Source of the DNA: Kineosporia corallincola | Lineage (GTDB): Bacteria > Actinomycetota > Actinomycetes > Actinomycetales > Kineosporiaceae | Assembly (NCBI RefSeq): GCF_018499875.1 | Contig: NZ_JAHBAY010000011.1 | Location: 228,585-292,584, forward strand | Reading direction: 5' to 3' | Length of the DNA: 64,000 nucleotides | Shown: positions 1 to 8,524 of the stretch, in pieces | Numbering within the stretch: the first letter of the stretch is position 1 | Layout of the letters: every line of letters starts with the position of its first letter | Translations under genes and position numbers: made by a program | The notes under the pieces: generated by a model | Seen by the model: only the letters and a program-made list of their open reading frames with translations | Databases searched by the model: none | What the model was told of the DNA's origin: nothing

Positions 1-827
1 GCGTCCACGTCGAGCAGGCCGACGCGCTCCTTGCTGATGTTCGCGCCGAACTCGCCGCCCACCGCGTCGGCCAGGCCCTTGGGCAGGGTGAGCCCCAGCG
101 ACTTCAGGAACTGACCCCGCGGGTCGTCCTCCGCGTACACGTAGTAGCCCTGGTAAAGCGTTGCCATCAGCCCGGTCTTGCCCTCCAGGCCGGGATTGGC
201 CGAGCGGGCCGCGGCGAACTGCTCATTGACGTCGGCGACCAGCTTCTCGGCCGCCGCCGACCGGCCCACCGCCCGGCCCACGGTGGTGGTGATGACGTCC
301 CAGGCCACCGCGTAGTCGTTGGCCCCCTCGGGAGCCGGCAGGGTGGGCGCGATCTGGCTCAGCTTGTCGTAGTCCTCTTGCGACACATCGGAATACATAC
401 CGACGATCAGATCGGGCTGGAGCGCCGCGATCTGCTCGAACTGGATGCCGTCGGTGTTGTCCAGCGAGGTGGGCAGGGCGGACCCGCCGAGCTTTTCCGT
501 TGCCCAGGGCCAGATCTCGCCCTCGTGGCTGCCGAACCAGTGCGTGGTGGCGATCGGCACCACGCCCAGCGCCAGCAGCGCGTCCTGCTCGACCAGCCCG
601 ACCACCACCACCTTCGAGGGCGCGGCGGTGATCTCGGTGGTGCCGAACTTGTGCTCGATCGACACCGGGAAGGCGTCGGTGCTCGCGCCGTTCGTGGCGC
701 CGCCCCCGGCGCCGGACGAGGTGTCGTCGTCGCTGCCGCAGGCGGCCACCAGGGCGAGTCCGGCGGTGGCGAGGGTGGCGCCGAACGCCCGTCGGGACAG
801 GACGGGCCGTGCGGAACGCGGGGACAT
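1..827 (-). CDS. Iron-siderophore ABC transporter substrate-binding lipoprotein (C-terminus outside window)
   Basis: This is a FecB/FepB-type periplasmic-binding lipoprotein that would capture ferric siderophore outside the cell and deliver it to a FecCD permease. The protein starts at ATG 827, preceded by GGAGG. It has an Arg-rich n-region and a lipobox ending L-V-A-A-C, then a Gly/Asp/Thr-rich linker. The fold proper follows, with the family-typical segments 'VVVVGLVEQDALLALGVVP' and 'PDLIVGMYSD'. About 275 residues are visible and the C-terminus lies beyond base 1. It is the last visible gene of a minus-strand run that begins at the iron box near 6460. The only permease gene in the window is broken (6535-6959), so this protein's partner permease is either elsewhere or lost. 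Assignment to the family is confident; the exact siderophore cannot be read from sequence. Confidence 0.9.
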   Translation of the reverse strand, partial: MSPRSARPVLSRRAFGATLATAGLALVAACGSDDDTSSGAGGGATNGASTDAFPVSIEHKFGTTEITAAPSKVVVVGLVEQDALLALGVVPIATTHWFGSHEGEIWPWATEKLGGSALPTSLDNTDGIQFEQIAALQPDLIVGMYSDVSQEDYDKLSQIAPTLPAPEGANDYAVAWDVITTTVGRAVGRSAAAEKLVADVNEQFAAARSANPGLEGKTGLMATLYQGYYVYAEDDPRGQFLKSLGLTLPKGLADAVGGEFGANISKERVGLLDVD

Positions 828-881
828 CGGAACCTCCGTGGTTAGGTGCGCGACAAGCTCACCGTCGTCCTCGATTTCGGG

Positions 882-1349
882 TCAGCGCACCAGCCGCAGG
901 GCCCCGATCAGGTCGTTGTAGCCCGGCGGCGTCATCGACATGGGCAGCTTGACGGTGCACACCGGCAGGTCGACGCGGGGGATCAGCTGGGCCCGCCAGA
1001 AGTCCATGGTGCCGGGCTTGACCGCGGTGAGGTTGTGGCTCCACCAGTCGTCGAGCTCGATCAGCACGCTGCCGTCCGCCTCCAGCACGGTGGTCTCCGA
1101 ACGCACCGCCAGCCGGGGCCCGCCGAAGTCGATGTCGCGGTAGAGCCAGCACGCGATGCCGCCGGGGCGGGGCCTTCTCACCGCCTCCGGCGCGGCGGCG
1201 ACGGGCGCCTCGGCCCGGCGGCTGCTCATCAGCTGCCCGATGTCCACCCCCTCGGACAACCCGCCCGGGGCGGTGCCGGGCCGCTGCCGCGCACCCGCCC
1301 GTGACACCGCCCGTGATGCTGCCTGTGATGCTGAGAACTGCCGATCCAC
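882..1349 (-). CDS. Hypothetical protein in iron-regulated run
   Basis: A 155-residue protein that I do not recognise. The GTG start at 1349 is chosen because GGAGG lies seven bases upstream. The first 60 residues are Ala/Arg/Pro-rich and probably disordered. The C-terminal 90 residues look like a compact mixed fold with conserved-looking aromatic and acidic residues (CWLYRDIDFGGP, LDDWWSHN, DFWRAQLIPR). It has no signal peptide or membrane segment. It sits 58 bases after the FAD oxidoreductase and 54 bases before the siderophore-binding lipoprotein on the same strand, so it is probably co-transcribed with them. A role linked to the siderophore system is inferred from position alone. Confidence 0.7.
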   Translation of the reverse strand: MDRQFSASQAASRAVSRAGARQRPGTAPGGLSEGVDIGQLMSSRRAEAPVAAAPEAVRRPRPGGIACWLYRDIDFGGPRLAVRSETTVLEADGSVLIELDDWWSHNLTAVKPGTMDFWRAQLIPRVDLPVCTVKLPMSMTPPGYNDLIGALRLVR

Positions 1350-1407
1350 GCTGCTTCCTCCCGTCGGCGACCGTTGCCGGAGTCGACGGACGGGAGCGGC
1401 GGAAGGT

Positions 1408-2817
1408 TCAGGGTTCGCGGACCAGGGGTGGCACCGGATCGGGACGCCGGTGCCGCGCGGCCAGCAGCGACCGCAGCAGGATCCCCGGCCGGGCCAGTTC
1501 CGAGGGGTGCCGGAGCATCTGCGTCACCTCGACGAAAACCCGGTTCACCGGTGCGTCGGTCATCGAGGCCGCGACCACCCGGGCCACCAGCCACCCGGAC
1601 ACCCGCTGCGCCAGGGTGCGGGTGCCCGCACCGGCGGCCGCGGCGGCGTCACCCGTGGTGGAGATCGACCAGGCGGCGTCCACCACCACCCGCTGGAGAT
1701 CGAGGAACGCGCGGGCCGGGACATCCAGGTCGGGCTCCGAGCGCAGGAACAACGACAGCGCGCCGGCGTGCAGCGAGGCCGAGCTGATGCCCTGCGCGTA
1801 GAGCGGGTTGAACGACGCCACGGCGTCGCCCACCGGCACCAGCCGCGCGGGAAGCCTTTCGCACGAACAGAAGTCGCGACGCCGGCTGTCGGCCTGGCGG
1901 AAGGTGGCGACCTCGCCGAGCATCTCGCCCTCGACCGCCCGGCCGAACGGTTCCGGGTGCTCGGTGCGGCAGCGGGCCACCATGTCGGCGGCCGTGCTGC
2001 CGGGCCGGAAGTCGCCGTAGCCGCCCTGCACCACGATGAACCGGTCGTTCTCCACGGCCATCGCGATCGCCCCGCTCGCGGCGCCGCCGTACTTGGACCC
2101 GGTCAGGTTCATCGCCAGGCCGACGCCGGGTGTGCCGGGCGGGCGGCGGAAGAACGCGGTGGCGTAGTTGACCCCGGAGATCACCCGGACCATCGGCGGC
2201 CGGTCCCAGCCCGCCTCCTCCAGCCAGTCGCTCACCCGGCTGGCCCGGCCCATGGCGTCCACCACCAGGTCGGCCGGCTCCACCCCGGAGACACCAGCGG
2301 ACTCGTACGTCACGGCGGTGACGGCGGTGTCGCCGAACTCCAGGCCGGTGACCCGGCCGGTCAGGCTCTTCACGTTCGGGACCGCCCGCAGCTCGGCCCG
2401 GACCAGGTCTTCCAGGAACGGCCGGGTGAGAGCCAGCCGCCGCACGTCCGCACCGTTCACCCGGGGCACGCCGTCGTCGTAGACGGCCACCCGGTCGGTG
2501 GTGACCAGGCAGGCCCCGGCCTCGATCGCGCGGTCGGTGAAGCCCGGGAACCAGCGCTCCAGGAAACCGCCCCCGGCGGCCAGCAGCACGTGAGCCTGCC
2601 CGCCCTGCGGCACCCCCTTGCGCGGCACACCGCCCTCCGGCAGCTCGTCCCGCTCCATCACCAGCACCGTGGCGGCGTGGTCGGCCAGCACCCTGGCCGC
2701 CAGCAGTCCGGCGATGCTGCCGCCCAGCACCACGGCCGTGCCCAGGCTCTTCGCCGGGGGCGTGACCGGAGGACCGGCGGAGGTGATGGCGTGGAAGGTA
2801 CTGGCCGCGGTGGTCAT
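1408..2817 (-). CDS. FAD-dependent oxidoreductase/monooxygenase
   Basis: A 469-residue flavoprotein of the PHBH-like group. The N-terminal dinucleotide-binding motif is seen as V-L-G-G-S-I-A-G-L-L-A-A-R (about residues 30-42), followed by E-R-D at the end of the second strand. The second FAD motif is G-D-A-V-A-S-F-N-P-L-Y-A-Q-G-I-S (about residues 330-345). The length is normal for the family. The gene starts six bases after the stop of the ABC transporter upstream and belongs to the iron-box-controlled run. The context suggests it modifies a siderophore or a transported metabolite, or helps release iron by reduction or hydroxylation. The substrate is unknown. Confidence 0.85.
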   Translation of the reverse strand: MTTAASTFHAITSAGPPVTPPAKSLGTAVVLGGSIAGLLAARVLADHAATVLVMERDELPEGGVPRKGVPQGGQAHVLLAAGGGFLERWFPGFTDRAIEAGACLVTTDRVAVYDDGVPRVNGADVRRLALTRPFLEDLVRAELRAVPNVKSLTGRVTGLEFGDTAVTAVTYESAGVSGVEPADLVVDAMGRASRVSDWLEEAGWDRPPMVRVISGVNYATAFFRRPPGTPGVGLAMNLTGSKYGGAASGAIAMAVENDRFIVVQGGYGDFRPGSTAADMVARCRTEHPEPFGRAVEGEMLGEVATFRQADSRRRDFCSCERLPARLVPVGDAVASFNPLYAQGISSASLHAGALSLFLRSEPDLDVPARAFLDLQRVVVDAAWSISTTGDAAAAAGAGTRTLAQRVSGWLVARVVAASMTDAPVNRVFVEVTQMLRHPSELARPGILLRSLLAARHRRPDPVPPLVREP

Positions 2818-2823
2818 GTCCGA

Positions 2824-4674
2824 TTATTGCCAGTTGCCGGAATTTCCGGGCGGCTGCGAGCCGGATTTGCCCGAAGGTCCCGGCGATTCCTCCGGCACCT
2901 CCTTCGACGCATCCCTCGACGCATCCCTCGACCAGGCCCGCCACAGTCCGGCGTAGATACCCCCGGCCGCCACCAGCTCGTCGTGCGTACCGTGCTCGTC
3001 GATCCGCCCGGCCCGCATCACCACCACCCGGTCGGCACTCGCGGCCTGGGTCAGGCGGTGGGCCACGACCAGCGCGGTCCGCCCGGAGAGTGCCCGTTGG
3101 GCAGCGCTTTCCAGCACCCGGGCGCCGGCGCTGCCGGCCTCGGCGGTGGCCTCGTCGAGGATCGCCACCGGCGGATCGGCCAGCACCAGCCGGGCCAGGG
3201 CCAGCTGCTGGGCCTGCGCCGCGGTCAGCGCGTGGCCGCCGTCGCCGACCACCGTGTTCAGTCCCTCGGGCAGCCGCCGCACCCAGTCCAGGGCGTGCAC
3301 CTGGTCCAGGGCGGCCTCCAGCTCGGCCGGCGAGGCGCCGGGCCGGGCCAGCCGCAGGTCGTCGGCCAGCGGCCCGGCGAACACGTGCACCTCCTGGGTG
3401 ACCAGGGCGACGGTGCGGCGCACGGTGCCGGGGCCGAGCCCGGTGACGTCCGCGCCGCCGAGCCGGATGGTCCCGGAGCCCGGCGGGTGGAAACCCGCGA
3501 TCAGCTTGACCAGCGTGCTCTTCCCGGCGCCGCTGGCCCCGACCACGGCCACCCGGTGCCCGGCCGGGATGTCCAGGTCGACGCCGGTGAGCACCGGGTG
3601 ACCGTCGACGTAGGAGTGCCCCACCTGCTCCACCGTCACCGAGGCCCCGGTGATCGCGGGGCCGGAACCGACCGGGGGAGAGGGGATGTCGACCACCCCG
3701 ACGAGCCGTGCCAGGCTGGCCGTGGCCGACTGCGCCTCGTCCAGCAGGAACAGGGCGGTGTTGACCGGCGTGAACAGGCCGTGGAAGTAGAAGGCGGCGG
3801 CCGACGCCGTGCCGATCGACACCTCACCGGTGCGCACCAGCACGAAACCCGTGACCAGCACCCCGGACAGGCCGATGAACTCGGCCAGGTTCAGCCGCCC
3901 GAAGAAGCCGGTCTGGAGCACCACCCCGTCGAGCGAGCGGCCGACCGTGCGGGACGACGCCGCCGCGACCCGGGGCAGCTGCCGCCCGGTCAGCCGGAAG
4001 GCCCGCACCGTGCGGGCGTTGCCGATCGTCTCCAGCAGCTGTTGCTGCTGCTCGCCGGTCGCCACTCGTTGCTCCGCGTAGACCCGCCCGGCCCGGCGCA
4101 GGTACCAGCGCACGGTCAGCGCCTGCACCGGCGCGGCGAGCAGCGCCACCAGCAGGAAGCGCGGGTCGAGCACCCCGAGCGCGGCCAGGGTGAGCACGAC
4201 CGTCAGCCCGGAACGGGCGAATTCGGGAACCGCCTCGCGCACACCCTCGCTGATCTTGGCGACGTCGTTGGTCACCCGGGAGGTCAGATCGCCCGAACCG
4301 GCCCGCTCCAGGTCGCCGGCCGGAAGCCGTAAGGCCTTCTCCACGAAGCGTTCCCGCAGCTCGGCCAGCGCGGACTCACCCGCCAGGGCCAGCTGGGCCA
4401 TGCCGATCGGGGTGAGCAGCCCCTGCACCAGCGCCACCAGGGCGATGCCGGCCGCGGGCAGCACCAGGCCGGACGGCTCGCCGCCGGTGGCCACCACGTC
4501 GACGATCCGGCCGAGCAACGGCGAGCTGAGCAGCCCGGCCACCGTGGCCAGCACCAGCACCACCACGCCGGACAGGGCGGGCACCCGTTGCGGGCGGACC
4601 AGCTCGCGCAGCATCTGCCGGCAGCGCGCCGGGGTGGCGATCGGCAGACGGTAATCCGTTGCGGCAGAGGTCAT
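2824..4674 (-). CDS. ABC transporter half (TMD-NBD) with intact Walker motifs but degenerate signature
   Basis: A 616-residue half transporter of the exporter fold: six membrane segments in residues 30-310, then a nucleotide-binding domain. Walker A is intact (G-A-S-G-A-G-K-S-T, Lys about residue 385), as is Walker B (V-A-I-L-D-E-A-T, about 505). The family signature LSGGQ reads LTAAQ (about 482). Its ATG overlaps the stop of the upstream half transporter by four bases (ATGA at 4671-4674), implying translational coupling and a heterodimer. The Pro/Gly/Ser-rich tail after residue 590 contains DASRDASKE-type repeats. The context (iron box, siderophore genes) suggests siderophore export, or import in the manner of mycobacterial IrtAB; the direction cannot be decided from sequence. 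Confidence 0.9.
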   Translation of the reverse strand: MTSAATDYRLPIATPARCRQMLRELVRPQRVPALSGVVVLVLATVAGLLSSPLLGRIVDVVATGGEPSGLVLPAAGIALVALVQGLLTPIGMAQLALAGESALAELRERFVEKALRLPAGDLERAGSGDLTSRVTNDVAKISEGVREAVPEFARSGLTVVLTLAALGVLDPRFLLVALLAAPVQALTVRWYLRRAGRVYAEQRVATGEQQQQLLETIGNARTVRAFRLTGRQLPRVAAASSRTVGRSLDGVVLQTGFFGRLNLAEFIGLSGVLVTGFVLVRTGEVSIGTASAAAFYFHGLFTPVNTALFLLDEAQSATASLARLVGVVDIPSPPVGSGPAITGASVTVEQVGHSYVDGHPVLTGVDLDIPAGHRVAVVGASGAGKSTLVKLIAGFHPPGSGTIRLGGADVTGLGPGTVRRTVALVTQEVHVFAGPLADDLRLARPGASPAELEAALDQVHALDWVRRLPEGLNTVVGDGGHALTAAQAQQLALARLVLADPPVAILDEATAEAGSAGARVLESAAQRALSGRTALVVAHRLTQAASADRVVVMRAGRIDEHGTHDELVAAGGIYAGLWRAWSRDASRDASKEVPEESPGPSGKSGSQPPGNSGNWQ

Positions 4675-6449
4675 GACAGCACCGCCGATCGGTAGTCCGG
4701 GTCGGCCCGCACCAGGTCCGGGTGCCGCCCCTCGGCCGTGGCCCGGCCGTCGAGCAGCAGCACCACCCGGTCGGTGACCGCGAGCAGGGCCGGGCTGGTG
4801 GTCACCAGCACGGTGGTGCGACCGTGGCGCAGGTCGCGGATCCCGGCCGCGATCCGGGCCTCGGTGACGCTGTCGACGGCCGTGGTCGGGTCATGCAGCA
4901 CCAGCACCGGCGCGTCCAGGTTGAGGGCCCGGGCCAGGGCCACCCGCTGCCGCTGGCCGCCGGAGAGGTTGCCGCCGCGCTCGGTCAGGATCGTCGCGCG
5001 ACCGGCCGGCAGGCCGGCGATCACCTCGTCCGCGGCGCTCGCGGCCAGCACCCGGCCGGTGAAATGATCACTGCCGACGTCATTCTCGATGTTCTCCAGC
5101 AGGGGGCCGCCGAACAGCCCGGCGTCGTGCGCGGCCACCAGCACCCGGGCCCGCACCTGCTCGGGATGCAGATCGGAACACAGGACGCCGCCGAGCCGCG
5201 CGGTCCCGGCGTCCGGATCGATCTCCCGGCCCAGGACCCGCAGCAGCACCGCGGCGTCCGCCGGGTCGCGTGCCACCACGCCGACGATCTCGCCCGGTTC
5301 CACGGTCAGGTCGAGCCCGTCCAGGGTGCCGGAGCGCACGGCCCGCAGCTCGACGCCGATCGACGCGTTCGGCCCGCCCGTCGGTTCCGCCGACCCGGTC
5401 CCGACCAGTTCCGGGCTGGACAGCACCTGCGCGACCCGCCCGGCGCTGGCCCGGCCGGCGGCCAGCTCCGCGCCGATCCAGGCGGACACCGACAGCGGGC
5501 TGAGCAGGAACTGTGCCAGGCCGATCGCGGCGGTCAGGTCGCCGATGCTGATGTCGCCGTCCAGGGCCAGTTTTCCGCCGGCCACGGCGATGACCGCGAG
5601 AAAGATGCCGGTCATCAGCAGCACCGCACCCTCGTAGGCGCCGCGCGCCCGGGCTGCCCGCACGGTGGCGTCGAGGGCCCGGCGGCTGGGCACCCGGTAA
5701 CGCTCCACCGCGACCTGCTCGGCGCCGATGCCCTTGAGCACCCGCAACCCGGCGACCAGGTCGGCCGCCACCCCGGACGCCGCCGCGGCCTCCTCCTGCT
5801 CGGCCTCGCTGCGGGTCTCCAGCGGCCGGCCGAGCAGATGGGTCAGCCAGAGCATGGCCGGTGCCCCGACCAGCACCAGCAGCCCGAGCGGCAGGCTCAC
5901 CCGCAACAGCGCCACGGCGCTCACCAGCACGGCGGTGATCTGGGCGAAGGCCATGGCCACCGCCGTCGCCACCGCGCCCACCCGCTGGGCGTCGCTGGTG
6001 GCGATGCTGGTCAGTGCGCCCGGCAGACGTCCCTCCTCGGCGCCGCCGCGGGCGTCGAGAACCCGCTCGGTCAGCCGCATCCGCAGGTCGTGGGCGGACC
6101 ACTCGGCCACCGCCGCGAGCTTGCGGGCGCCCAGCCGGTAGCTGTTCGAGAGCACGGCGAAGAGCACGGCCAGCACGGCGATCCAGGTGAGCAGCCCGCC
6201 CAGCCCGTCGGTGACATCACCGCGGCCGGCGACCGCCTCGTCCACCACCTTGCCGATCGCCACCGGGATCAGCGCCTCGCCGAACTGGTGCATCGACATC
6301 AGTACCGTGGCCGCCGCGAACAGCCGGGGGCGGCCCAGCACCGCCTGGCGCAGAAGCTCTTTCCCGGTGACAGTCGCGTCGTGGGTCTCACGGCTGGTTC
6401 TGCCGGTGACCGGAGCGGCCGCTCCTGACGCGGCACTGGACACGCTCAT
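4671..6449 (-). CDS. ABC transporter half (TMD-NBD) with degenerate Walker A/B but intact LSGGQ
   Basis: A 592-residue half transporter, partner of the gene downstream. The transmembrane domain spans roughly residues 30-330. In the nucleotide-binding domain the Walker A loop is gone: the expected GxxGxGKST is replaced by A-R-D-P-A-D-A-A-V-L-L (about residue 393). Walker B reads V-L-V-L-H-D-P, so the Mg-coordinating Asp is His. The signature LSGGQRQR is perfect (about 492). The two halves therefore complement each other, giving one complete ATP site and one dead site. ATG 6449 is chosen because the iron box ends one base upstream, leaving no room for a Shine-Dalgarno sequence; initiation is probably leaderless. 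An upstream in-frame extension exists but would read through the operator. Confidence 0.9.
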   Translation of the reverse strand: MSVSSAASGAAAPVTGRTSRETHDATVTGKELLRQAVLGRPRLFAAATVLMSMHQFGEALIPVAIGKVVDEAVAGRGDVTDGLGGLLTWIAVLAVLFAVLSNSYRLGARKLAAVAEWSAHDLRMRLTERVLDARGGAEEGRLPGALTSIATSDAQRVGAVATAVAMAFAQITAVLVSAVALLRVSLPLGLLVLVGAPAMLWLTHLLGRPLETRSEAEQEEAAAASGVAADLVAGLRVLKGIGAEQVAVERYRVPSRRALDATVRAARARGAYEGAVLLMTGIFLAVIAVAGGKLALDGDISIGDLTAAIGLAQFLLSPLSVSAWIGAELAAGRASAGRVAQVLSSPELVGTGSAEPTGGPNASIGVELRAVRSGTLDGLDLTVEPGEIVGVVARDPADAAVLLRVLGREIDPDAGTARLGGVLCSDLHPEQVRARVLVAAHDAGLFGGPLLENIENDVGSDHFTGRVLAASAADEVIAGLPAGRATILTERGGNLSGGQRQRVALARALNLDAPVLVLHDPTTAVDSVTEARIAAGIRDLRHGRTTVLVTTSPALLAVTDRVVLLLDGRATAEGRHPDLVRADPDYRSAVLS

Positions 6450-6450
6450 A

Positions 6451-6469
6451 TGAAGTAAGGCTAACCTAA
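6451..6469. promoter_or_regulatory. IdeR/DtxR-type iron box
   Basis: The 19-base sequence TGAAGTAAGGCTAACCTAA matches the known DtxR/IdeR consensus TTAGGTTAGGCTAACCTAA at 16 of 19 positions, with the right half perfect. It lies one base upstream of the ATG at 6449 (minus strand) and about 65 bases upstream of the start at 6535 (plus strand), so it can repress both directions. On the minus strand a TAGCCT hexamer at -14 to -9 relative to the ATG fits a -10 element of a leaderless promoter inside the operator. Confidence 0.85.
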
Positions 6470-6534
6470 TGGTCTCGGGCGCGGCCGTGCCCTGCTGGAT
6501 GCTGCCCGGTTCGTGAGTTCGTGAGGAGGACCAG

Positions 6535-6959
6535 ATGACCGCAGCAGCCGACGTCCCGGTCGAGTCCCGCGACCTGGGCTCGCGCTGTGGCAGGGCCGGC
6601 CCCTGAACCTGCTCTCGCTCGGCGACGAGACCGCCACCGCGCTGGGCGTTCCGGTGGAACGCACCCGTGGCGTGCTGTTCGCCTGCGCCGTGGCGCTGGC
6701 CGCGATCGCCACCTCGGCTGCCGGGCCGATCTCGTTCGTCGCCCTGGTCGCGCCGCAACTGGCCCTGCGGGTCACCCGCACCGCGGGGGCCGGGCCGGCC
6801 GGTGCCGCGGCGATGGGGGCGCTGCTGCTGGTGGTGAGCGACGGGGTGGCCCAGCGGGCGCTGCCCACCGGCCCGGTGCCGGCGGGCATCACCACCGGTC
6901 TGCTCGGCGGGGCGTATCTGTGCTGGTTGCTGGTCCATGAATGGCGGAAAGGTCGTTGA
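6535..6959 (+). pseudogene. FecCD-family siderophore permease, internally deleted and frameshifted
   Basis: A good GAGGAGG ribosome site precedes ATG 6535. The reading frame gives only 18 residues and stops at 6604-6606. From 6588 in another frame the sequence is unmistakably the C-terminal third of a FecCD permease: W-Q-G-R-P-L-N-L-L-S-L-G-D-E followed by three hydrophobic segments, ending at TGA 6957-6959. Family members are about 340 residues; here about 17 plus 124 remain. More than half of the gene, including most membrane helices, has been deleted and the junction is out of frame. The companion first permease is also absent. The gene cannot encode a working channel, although the ATPase behind it is intact. 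Confidence 0.85.
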
Positions 6960-6963
6960 TCGC

Positions 6964-7779
6964 ATGAGCAGGCTCCGTGCCGAGGGGCTGACCCTGAGCT
7001 ACGACCAGCAGGTCGTGGTTGAGAACCTCGGGGTGAACGTGCCGGACGGCGAGTTCACCGTGATCGTCGGCCCCAACGCCTGCGGAAAGTCCACCCTGCT
7101 CAAGGCTCTCGCCCGGCTGCTCGGGCCGAGGGCCGGGCAGGTGTACCTGGAGGACAAGCCGATCGGCAGCTACTCCAGCAAGCAGGTGGCACACCGCCTG
7201 GGCATGCTGCCGCAGAGCCCGATCGCGCCCGGCGGCATCACCGTGGGCGACCTGGTGGCCCGCGGCCGCTACGCGCACCAGTCGCTGCTGCGCCAGTGGT
7301 CGAGCCAGGACGAGGCGATCGTGGTGGAGGCGATGCGGCAGACCAGCGTGCACGAGCTGGCCAAGCGGTACGTGAGTGAGCTGTCGGGCGGGCAGCGGCA
7401 GCGGGTCTGGCTGGCCATGGCGCTGGCCCAGCAGACCCCGGTGCTGCTGCTCGACGAGCCCACCACCTACCTCGACATCACGCACCAGGTAGAGGTTCTC
7501 GACCTCTGCGCCGACCTGCACGAACAAGGCCGCACGATGGTGGCGGTGCTGCACGACCTGAACCTGGCCACCCGCTACGCCACCCACCTGATCGCGATGC
7601 GGGACGGCCGGATCGTGGCCGAGGGCGACCCGGTGCGGATCGTGACGGCCGAGATGGTGGAGCAGACCTTCGGGCTGAAGTGCCGGGTGATCCCCGACCC
7701 GGAGACCGGCACGCCGCTGATCGTCCCGGTGGACCGCGCGGTCCGCCGGGCCTCGGCGAAACAGGACCAGCCGGCCTGA
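6964..7779 (+). CDS. Iron-siderophore ABC transporter ATP-binding protein
   Basis: A 271-residue FepC/FecE-type ATPase that would energise siderophore uptake at the inner face of the membrane. Walker A is G-P-N-A-C-G-K-S-T-L (near residue 40), the signature L-S-G-G-Q-R-Q-R (about 142) and Walker B V-L-L-L-D-E-P-T-T-Y-L-D. The C-terminal region carries the H-D-L-N-L-A switch and the family-typical 'GLKCRVIPDPETGTP' tail. ATG 6964 is preferred over an in-frame upstream ATG because it lies just after the permease stop and is followed directly by the conserved 'LTLSY' strand. It is intact although its permease partner is broken, so it may serve another permease or be on the way to decay. Confidence 0.93.
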   Translation: MSRLRAEGLTLSYDQQVVVENLGVNVPDGEFTVIVGPNACGKSTLLKALARLLGPRAGQVYLEDKPIGSYSSKQVAHRLGMLPQSPIAPGGITVGDLVARGRYAHQSLLRQWSSQDEAIVVEAMRQTSVHELAKRYVSELSGGQRQRVWLAMALAQQTPVLLLDEPTTYLDITHQVEVLDLCADLHEQGRTMVAVLHDLNLATRYATHLIAMRDGRIVAEGDPVRIVTAEMVEQTFGLKCRVIPDPETGTPLIVPVDRAVRRASAKQDQPA

Positions 7780-7789
7780 GTTCCGCGGG

Positions 7790-8410
7790 TCACAGCCGCA
7801 GGAACTGCTCCACCAGCAGTCCGGCGCCGATCGCGGTCATCGCCACGCCCGAGCACCGCGCCACGAACCGCGCCGCCGCCGGGCGGGCCCGCAGCACCAC
7901 CTTCGAGCCGGTCCCGACCAGGCCGTAGACCACCCCGCACATCGCCATGTGCAGGCAGCCCAGGGTGATCAGCTGCGCGGTCAGGGGCCAGCCCGCGGAC
8001 GGGTCGGTGAACTGCGGCAGCAGGGCCAGGAACAGCAGCAGGGCCTTGGGGTTGAACCCGCTGATCAGCGCGCCGCGCCCGGCCTGGCCCAGCCAGGAGC
8101 TCTGCGCCGAACGGGAATCGGACTGCGGGGTGGGAGGATTCAGCAGTGTGGTGATGCCGAGCCAGCCCAGGTAGGCGGCCCCGGCCAGGGTGAGCACCGT
8201 GAGCGCGCCCGGCGTGCTGGTGATCAGCGCCGCGGCGCCGGCCGCCACCACCACGGTGATCGCGAGATAGCCTGCCAGCAGCCCGGACACGGCGGGCAGC
8301 ACCGAGCGGTAGCGCAGGCCCGCGGTGATGGCGTAGGCCCAGTCCGCCCCCGGCGTCAGCACCAGGAGGAACGAAACCGCCCAGAACGCGGCGATCATCC
8401 CGAAGGTCAT
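7790..8410 (-). CDS. LysE/RhtB-family amino-acid exporter
   Basis: A 206-residue membrane protein with six hydrophobic segments. The family N-terminal signature is visible (F-L-L-V-L-T-P-G-A-D-W), as is the mid-protein motif G-F-N-P-K-A-L-L-L-F-L-A. Members export amino acids or related small molecules using the proton gradient. It is divergent from an Lrp/AsnC regulator (8525), with a palindrome between the two genes. This is the classical arrangement of a Lrp-type regulator controlling an amino-acid exporter. It converges with the siderophore ATPase with only ten bases between stops and no hairpin visible there. Confidence 0.93.
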   Translation of the reverse strand: MTFGMIAAFWAVSFLLVLTPGADWAYAITAGLRYRSVLPAVSGLLAGYLAITVVVAAGAAALITSTPGALTVLTLAGAAYLGWLGITTLLNPPTPQSDSRSAQSSWLGQAGRGALISGFNPKALLLFLALLPQFTDPSAGWPLTAQLITLGCLHMAMCGVVYGLVGTGSKVVLRARPAAARFVARCSGVAMTAIGAGLLVEQFLRL

Positions 8411-8426
8411 GTCTGCGACCCGCCTT

Positions 8427-8447
8427 TCACGTACTCCGACTACGTGA
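8427..8447. promoter_or_regulatory. Palindromic operator between lysE-type and lrp-type genes
   Basis: TCACGTA - seven bases - TACGTGA is a perfect inverted repeat in the divergent intergenic region, flanked by TT and GGAAA. Its size and symmetry fit a Lrp/AsnC dimer site. It lies 17 bases upstream of the exporter start and 78 bases upstream of the regulator start. Binding by the neighbouring regulator is inferred. Confidence 0.6.
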
Positions 8448-8524
8448 GGAAAGTACCGAGAAGAAGGCGGGAAGTGCTGCCCGGATCTGTCGGTCCAGAG
8501 GCTCGATGAGGTAAAAATCAGGCT

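Noticed and set aside
828..881. TTAGGT half-site upstream of the siderophore-binding lipoprotein as a second iron box
   Set aside because: Only the first six bases fit the consensus; the other half is absent.
1156..4332. Plus-strand frame of more than 1,000 codons across the oxidoreductase and ABC genes
   Set aside because: Its translation is Gly/Arg/Pro/His-rich without motifs, while the minus strand shows well-recognised FAD and ABC domains in the same interval.
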